Part shown: piece after piece, positions 27,045 to 30,607 of the stretch
How positions within the stretch are numbered: the stretch's first letter is position 1
Layout of the letters: each line of letters opens with the position of its first letter
Assembly: GCA_002320775.1 (NCBI GenBank)
Contig: DCKY01000160.1
Location: forward strand, 1-30,607
Source of the DNA: Planctomycetes bacterium UBA1662
GTDB lineage: Bacteria; Planctomycetota; UBA8108
Reading direction: 5' to 3'
DNA length: 30,607 nucleotides
The notes under the pieces: model-generated
Databases searched by the model: none
What the model was told of the DNA's origin: nothing
The model's input: the letters and a program-made list of their open reading frames with translations, nothing else
Program-made: the position numbers and the translations under genes

Positions 27045-30000
27045 GACCGATTTTTGACCGATTGAGTCTTCTTACTTTCCTTCTGGTTGCCGGCCTTTTT
27101 TCGCCTGTCCAGGCGCAAGAGGAACCGAAGGATGATCTTCTGGAGCTTCGTAAAAAGCAGGAAGCCCAGGAGCGCGCCAATGCTCTGGCCAGAGATCTCG
27201 TTCTTCGAATTCTCGACATCCAGATGCAGCAACTTGAAGAAAACGGTCTTTCTGAAGAGCCGTTTTACAAAGACATCAAGGAGATGCGGAACAACATCAC
27301 CAAGCTGGTCAAAACAGAGATGAAGGAAGTTGTGGTGCTGCTTCGAGGCGCTATCGGTAAAGAGGTTGATGCGCGCCGTGCAGATGTCGAGGCGGCCCGG
27401 GTGATGATACGGAAGATCATCAAACGCCTGTATGTTGAGCGCCAGAACCTGATGCTGCGTTTGAAGGCAGCAGAACTTGCAGCCGAAATAAGAAGACTCA
27501 TCTCGCACCAGGTCAAGGTGCGAGACGTCACGGGCGAGATTGCCGGGAATGTCGCGGCCCGACAGGAAGCGCTGGCCCTGACCACGATCGAGGATCAGAG
27601 GGATACGAAAGAGCTCTATCTCAGGTTGAAAGAGAGTCTTATCCTGGTGAGTAAATGGGGCGGGGATCTTGGTGCCGGGGCGGCTGATGGCCTGAGGATT
27701 CTCAAGGCGGCGGGAACCGACGGAGATTTTGATGATGCAGGCAGGCGGCTCGATGCTTTTGATTATCCGGGCGCCGTTCGCTCGCAGACTCTTGTCATCA
27801 AGGGACTGAAGCTGCTGCTGCGGAAGATCGAGGAGACCCAGGGACTGCTCGGAAGCGATCTTGAGGCGGCCTTGAAGCTCCTGCGTGAATTGATCAAGAA
27901 GCAGAACGAGGTCAAGGGCAGCACGGATAAGTCGAACCTTGAAGAGGATGAAGCCGTCCGCAAGCTCGTAGAGGATCAGACTGAAATTCGGCGTGATCTT
28001 GGTGAACTGGTTCCGGTGGTTGATGATCTTGCCGATTCCAGCACCCTGCTGTCTGCCGCCAGAGCCGCGGCTTACGATGCGACAGGAAATCTCTTTGATG
28101 GGCTCAAGGAGGATGCCAAGCAGAAGCAGGAAGATGTCCTTGTAAATCTCGGTAATCTGGAGGCCCGCCTCGTTGCGGCGATCGCTCAGCAGGATGATAA
28201 GCGAAGCGCTTCACAGCTTGCCGCCAGGGTCAGGGATCTCGAGGATGTGAAGAAGAAGCTTCAGGACACTCGTAAGCAGCAGGCTGTTGTTAAGAAAACA
28301 GCTGCGCGGGATCTGCCGGCTGCCAATTCTCTTGGCGAGAAGGCGGCAAAGGGGCTTGAGGGGATCGGGGAGGGCAAGGACCTTCCGCCCGTGGTCGATT
28401 CAAGATTGCGCGAAGCTGACAGCGCGGTCAGGGATTCCGTTCGGGCATTAGCTGAAGCGGCAAAATCCGCAGCGGCTGAATTGCCCGAGGTGACCGAGGA
28501 AAAACTTGATGACGCCAGCCTCGCGCTCGAACGAGCCAGTGCCGAGGTGGAGGCTGCTCTCGCTGATGCCAAGAGAGAGCAGTTTGCTGTCGAAATCGCC
28601 GAGCTTTCACGGGCCGCTGAAGGTCTTGAGAGGGCCGCCGCTTCAGAACGAATTATTGCGAAGGAGAGCAAGCTGGCCAAGGAGGGCGATGGTTTGAAGG
28701 CTTCGCTTGCGAAGGAGCTTGTTGACGAACAGGGCGACATTGAAGCCTTTGCCGTAAAGACCGCCGAGGGGTTGGCTGTCCTGGCCCCCGAGGTTTCCAA
28801 GAAACTCGAGGCGCTTGTTCCCCAGTTCAAATCCATCCAGAAGAACCTCACAGCGTCAGCTGAGGCCAAGGGTGAGGAGTCCAAGAAGAAAGCCGGCGCC
28901 GCTTATGGGAGCGCAGACGAAGCCGCAAGGGAACTGGCTGAGGCTGCCGCGGAGTTGAGAAAACAGGTTGGTGAGACGGCTGAAGAGCTGGCTGCTGAGA
29001 GTCTTGAGCAATTGGAAGAGGTTGCCGATGCCCGTGAAGCGGTTGATGAGAGCCTGGCGGAACGCCCCGAGGCGATCGGCGATGAACTCGACAGCCTGAA
29101 ACGTGCCCAGGGGCTTGTCAAGCAGGCACTTGCTGACCAGGACCGGGCCGCGGGTCGTCCCAAGGCAGCCGCCCTCCGTGAACTCTCAGTGGGTATCCAG
29201 GAGGCTCTCGCGGACCAGGGTAAAGCTGATTCGCAGTCTGAAGAGTTGGCCAGCGGCCGTGCTGATACAGCTCTAGATGCCACGGCCACCCAGCAGGAGG
29301 TCGCTGATGAGGCCGAAGGTCTCGCAGAGGGGCTCGAAAGCGGGGAGGTCGGAAAGGGAGAAGACGTTGATTCTATTGAGAAGACGTTGAATGAGGCTGC
29401 TGATTCGGCAGCCAAGGCTGCCAGGGCAACCCTCGATGGAGATGTCTCCGCTGCCGAACAAGCCAGCGCCGCCGCACGTGAAGCGCTGCAGGAAGCCTCG
29501 AAAACAACCCGGGCGGCTTTGTCTGAGGCGCTTGGCGAGAAGGGCGGAGAAAAGAATGCCGGTGCGCAGGAAAAGGTCGGCGAGGCTTCAGGGCAGGCTG
29601 GTGACCTTGTTTCAGAAGCCGCTCCTGAAGCCAGCGTGAGCCTGGCCCGGGCCAGCCAGCAATCCGCTACCGCTGAGAAGGCCTTGGAGGCGAAGGATGA
29701 AAGCGGAGCCGATCGTGCGCAGGAATCGGTGAAGAATTCACTTGAGCAGGCTCTCGGAGATCTGCAACGCGCCATCGATGAGCTGGCTAAAAAAGCTGTA
29801 GAGGAAGTTGAGGAAGGCGCTGAAGATGCTGGCTCGCTTGCTGAAGAGGCAGCTGCAGTCGAACCTGGAGCGACCACAGCGTTACGAGATGCTGAAGAGG
29901 TCGGTGAAGATGTCGAGCAGGGTGGAGAAGACAGCCCAGAAGGTGTTGCTGCCGCGGAAACCGATCTTGCAAGTGGATTGCAGAGAGCCTCTGAAAGTCT

Positions 30001-30607
30001 CAGTGCGCGAGAAGAAGCGATCGCCCGTGATCTTGCTATCGCTAACGGTCTTGCAAATGCCGCTACCGAGCAGCAGGAGGCCGTGAGTGAATTGACGGAG
30101 CTGCGTGAAGAAGCTGAGGCTGGCGAGGAAAGCTCAGAATCAGATGAACTCGCTGCTGAAGCGACTGAAGCCTTTACCGAGGCCCAACTGGCCACTGGCC
30201 AGGGAGCGGAAGCTATTTCAGGCCAATCTGAAATCGTCAATCCTCCGCTGCGAGAAGCTCTTGAACTTGCAGATGAGTTGGGATTTGGAGACGAAGCGGA
30301 AGAGCTGAGCGAAGAGTCTTTTGGGGAAGAAGGTCTTGAGAGTGAAGCCTCCGAAGGCGGTGAAGCCTCCGAAGGCGGTGAGGCCTCCGAAGGCGGTGAA
30401 GCTTCCGAAGGCGGTGAATCGCCCGCAGGCGGTGAATCGCCAGCAGGCGGTGAATCGCCAGCAGGCGGTGAAGGACAAGCCGCTTTTGACCAGCCTTTAG
30501 GGACTGGCACTGTTCCTGAATCAGCCGCAGCAACCGCCGAACTGGTTGCAGGAGAAGCCTTTGCTGAAGGTTTCGGAGAAGAAGGCGAAGAAGGCTTCGG
30601 CGAAGAA
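27041..30607 (+). CDS. Very large exported Ala/Glu-rich coiled-coil protein (3' end missing)
   Basis: The frame stays open from ATG 27041 to the window end, giving at least 1189 residues. The start overlaps the preceding stop (ATGA). It begins with a signal peptide (LSLLTFLLVAGLFSPVQAQ, cleavage after about residue 25). The mature part is almost wholly heptad-like helix rich in Ala, Glu, Lys, Asp, Leu and Ser: the first third is more varied (LRKKQEAQERANALARD, RADVEAARVMIRKIIKRLYV), and later parts become low-complexity Ala/Glu/Ser (SAAEQASAAAREALQEASK). Near the end the helix gives way to seven six-residue repeats (EASEGG, then ESPAGG) and Gly/Glu-rich sequence such as EEGEEGFGEE. No cysteine was seen in my translation. 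It is likely a long periplasmic rod or spacer working with the upstream membrane VWA proteins. No specific family recognised. Confidence 0.85.
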   Translation, partial: MRPIFDRLSLLTFLLVAGLFSPVQAQEEPKDDLLELRKKQEAQERANALARDLVLRILDIQMQQLEENGLSEEPFYKDIKEMRNNITKLVKTEMKEVVVLLRGAIGKEVDARRADVEAARVMIRKIIKRLYVERQNLMLRLKAAELAAEIRRLISHQVKVRDVTGEIAGNVAARQEALALTTIEDQRDTKELYLRLKESLILVSKWGGDLGAGAADGLRILKAAGTDGDFDDAGRRLDAFDYPGAVRSQTLVIKGLKLLLRKIEETQGLLGSDLEAALKLLRELIKKQNEVKGSTDKSNLEEDEAVRKLVEDQTEIRRDLGELVPVVDDLADSSTLLSAARAAAYDATGNLFDGLKEDAKQKQEDVLVNLGNLEARLVAAIAQQDDKRSASQLAARVRDLEDVKKKLQDTRKQQAVVKKTAARDLPAANSLGEKAAKGLEGIGEGKDLPPVVDSRLREADSAVRDSVRALAEAAKSAAAELPEVTEEKLDDASLALERASAEVEAALADAKREQFAVEIAELSRAAEGLERAAASERIIAKESKLAKEGDGLKASLAKELVDEQGDIEAFAVKTAEGLAVLAPEVSKKLEALVPQFKSIQKNLTASAEAKGEESKKKAGAAYGSADEAARELAEAAAELRKQVGETAEELAAESLEQLEEVADAREAVDESLAERPEAIGDELDSLKRAQGLVKQALADQDRAAGRPKAAALRELSVGIQEALADQGKADSQSEELASGRADTALDATATQQEVADEAEGLAEGLESGEVGKGEDVDSIEKTLNEAADSAAKAARATLDGDVSAAEQASAAAREALQEASKTTRAALSEALGEKGGEKNAGAQEKVGEASGQAGDLVSEAAPEASVSLARASQQSATAEKALEAKDESGADRAQESVKNSLEQALGDLQRAIDELAKKAVEEVEEGAEDAGSLAEEAAAVEPGATTALRDAEEVGEDVEQGGEDSPEGVAAAETDLASGLQRASESLSAREEAIARDLAIANGLANAATEQQEAVSELTELREEAEAGEESSESDELAAEATEAFTEAQLATGQGAEAISGQSEIVNPPLREALELADELGFGDEAEELSEESFGEEGLESEASEGGEASEGGEASEGGEASEGGESPAGGESPAGGESPAGGEGQAAFDQPLGTGTVPESAAATAELVAGEAFAEGFGEEGEEGFGEE
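30344..30469 (+). repeat. 18-bp tandem repeat, seven copies, in frame in the coiled-coil gene
   Basis: Seven head-to-tail 18-base units. The first four are GAAGCCTCCGAAGGCGGT or one-base variants (EASEGG), and the last three are GAATCGCCAGCAGGCGGT or a one-base variant (ESPAGG). All share the GGCGGTGA joint. Units 1 and 2, and units 6 and 7, are identical in pairs, which indicates recent duplication. The unit length is a multiple of three, so copy-number change would keep the frame. Confidence 0.95.

Noticed and set aside
30344..30469. CRISPR array
   Set aside because: The units are directly adjacent 18-mers with no spacers and lie in frame in a coding region.
28903..30510. 535-codon open frame on the - strand, Ser/Ala/Pro-rich
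   Set aside because: It lies antisense to the Ala/Glu-rich coiled-coil gene. Its Ser/Ala/Pro composition is what the reverse complement of GCN/GAR-rich codons gives, and it has no domain and no convincing start.

Overview
The window is a gene-dense, fairly GC-rich bacterial segment that looks like a chromosomal piece of a Planctomycetota (or close PVC-group) bacterium. The reasons are: an NPCBM-type carbohydrate-binding domain in a secreted protein; a degenerate ECF-like sigma factor directly followed by a giant membrane-anchored protein with PQQ-type propeller repeats; a valyl-tRNA synthetase with long insertions; a BatA/VWA/DUF4175-like membrane cluster next to a squalene-cyclase-like toroid protein; and frequent TTG and GTG starts. 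This assignment is inference from family content, not a computed phylogeny. No rRNA, tRNA, insertion sequence, prophage or CRISPR array was seen, and no gene-free stretch exceeds 300 bases.

Region 1 (1-5479, + strand): the 3' part of a ribulose-phosphate 3-epimerase family gene, a zinc-dependent GatD-like polyol(-phosphate) dehydrogenase, a YbaK-type aminoacyl-tRNA deacylase and valS. The first two look like one sugar-phosphate unit. The last two are a translation pair (editing factor plus synthetase). A GC hairpin follows valS.

Region 2 (5567-14652, + strand): a secreted 1005-aa protein with NPCBM and jelly-roll-like domains, then a small ECF-like sigma factor, then a 1787-aa single-pass membrane protein that starts on the base after the sigma stop codon. 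Its layout (about 78 cytoplasmic residues, one membrane segment, about 1690 extracytoplasmic residues with lectin-like, helical-repeat, propeller and jelly-roll parts) fits an outsized anti-sigma/sensor. Both large proteins appear to share a C-terminal domain; in the larger one that domain is split by another inserted domain.

Region 3 (14666-16619, - strand): E1 alpha and E1 beta of a 2-oxoacid dehydrogenase, overlapping by 8 bases and most like the pyruvate/branched-chain group. No E2 or E3 gene lies in the window.

Region 4 (16752-19018, + strand): a tandem universal-stress-like protein followed after 8 bases by an ArsB/NhaD-type ion transporter.

Region 5 (19206-30607, + strand, runs off the end): a secreted alpha/alpha-toroid (squalene-cyclase-like) protein, a BatA-type two-anchor VWA protein, a second VWA membrane protein, a DUF4175-like membrane protein and a very large Ala/Glu-rich exported coiled-coil protein. 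The last four are joined by three consecutive ATGA stop/start overlaps, so they are almost certainly one translationally coupled operon for an envelope-associated assembly.

The best candidates for under-described biology are the sigma/giant-sensor pair with its NPCBM neighbour, and the VWA/coiled-coil operon.
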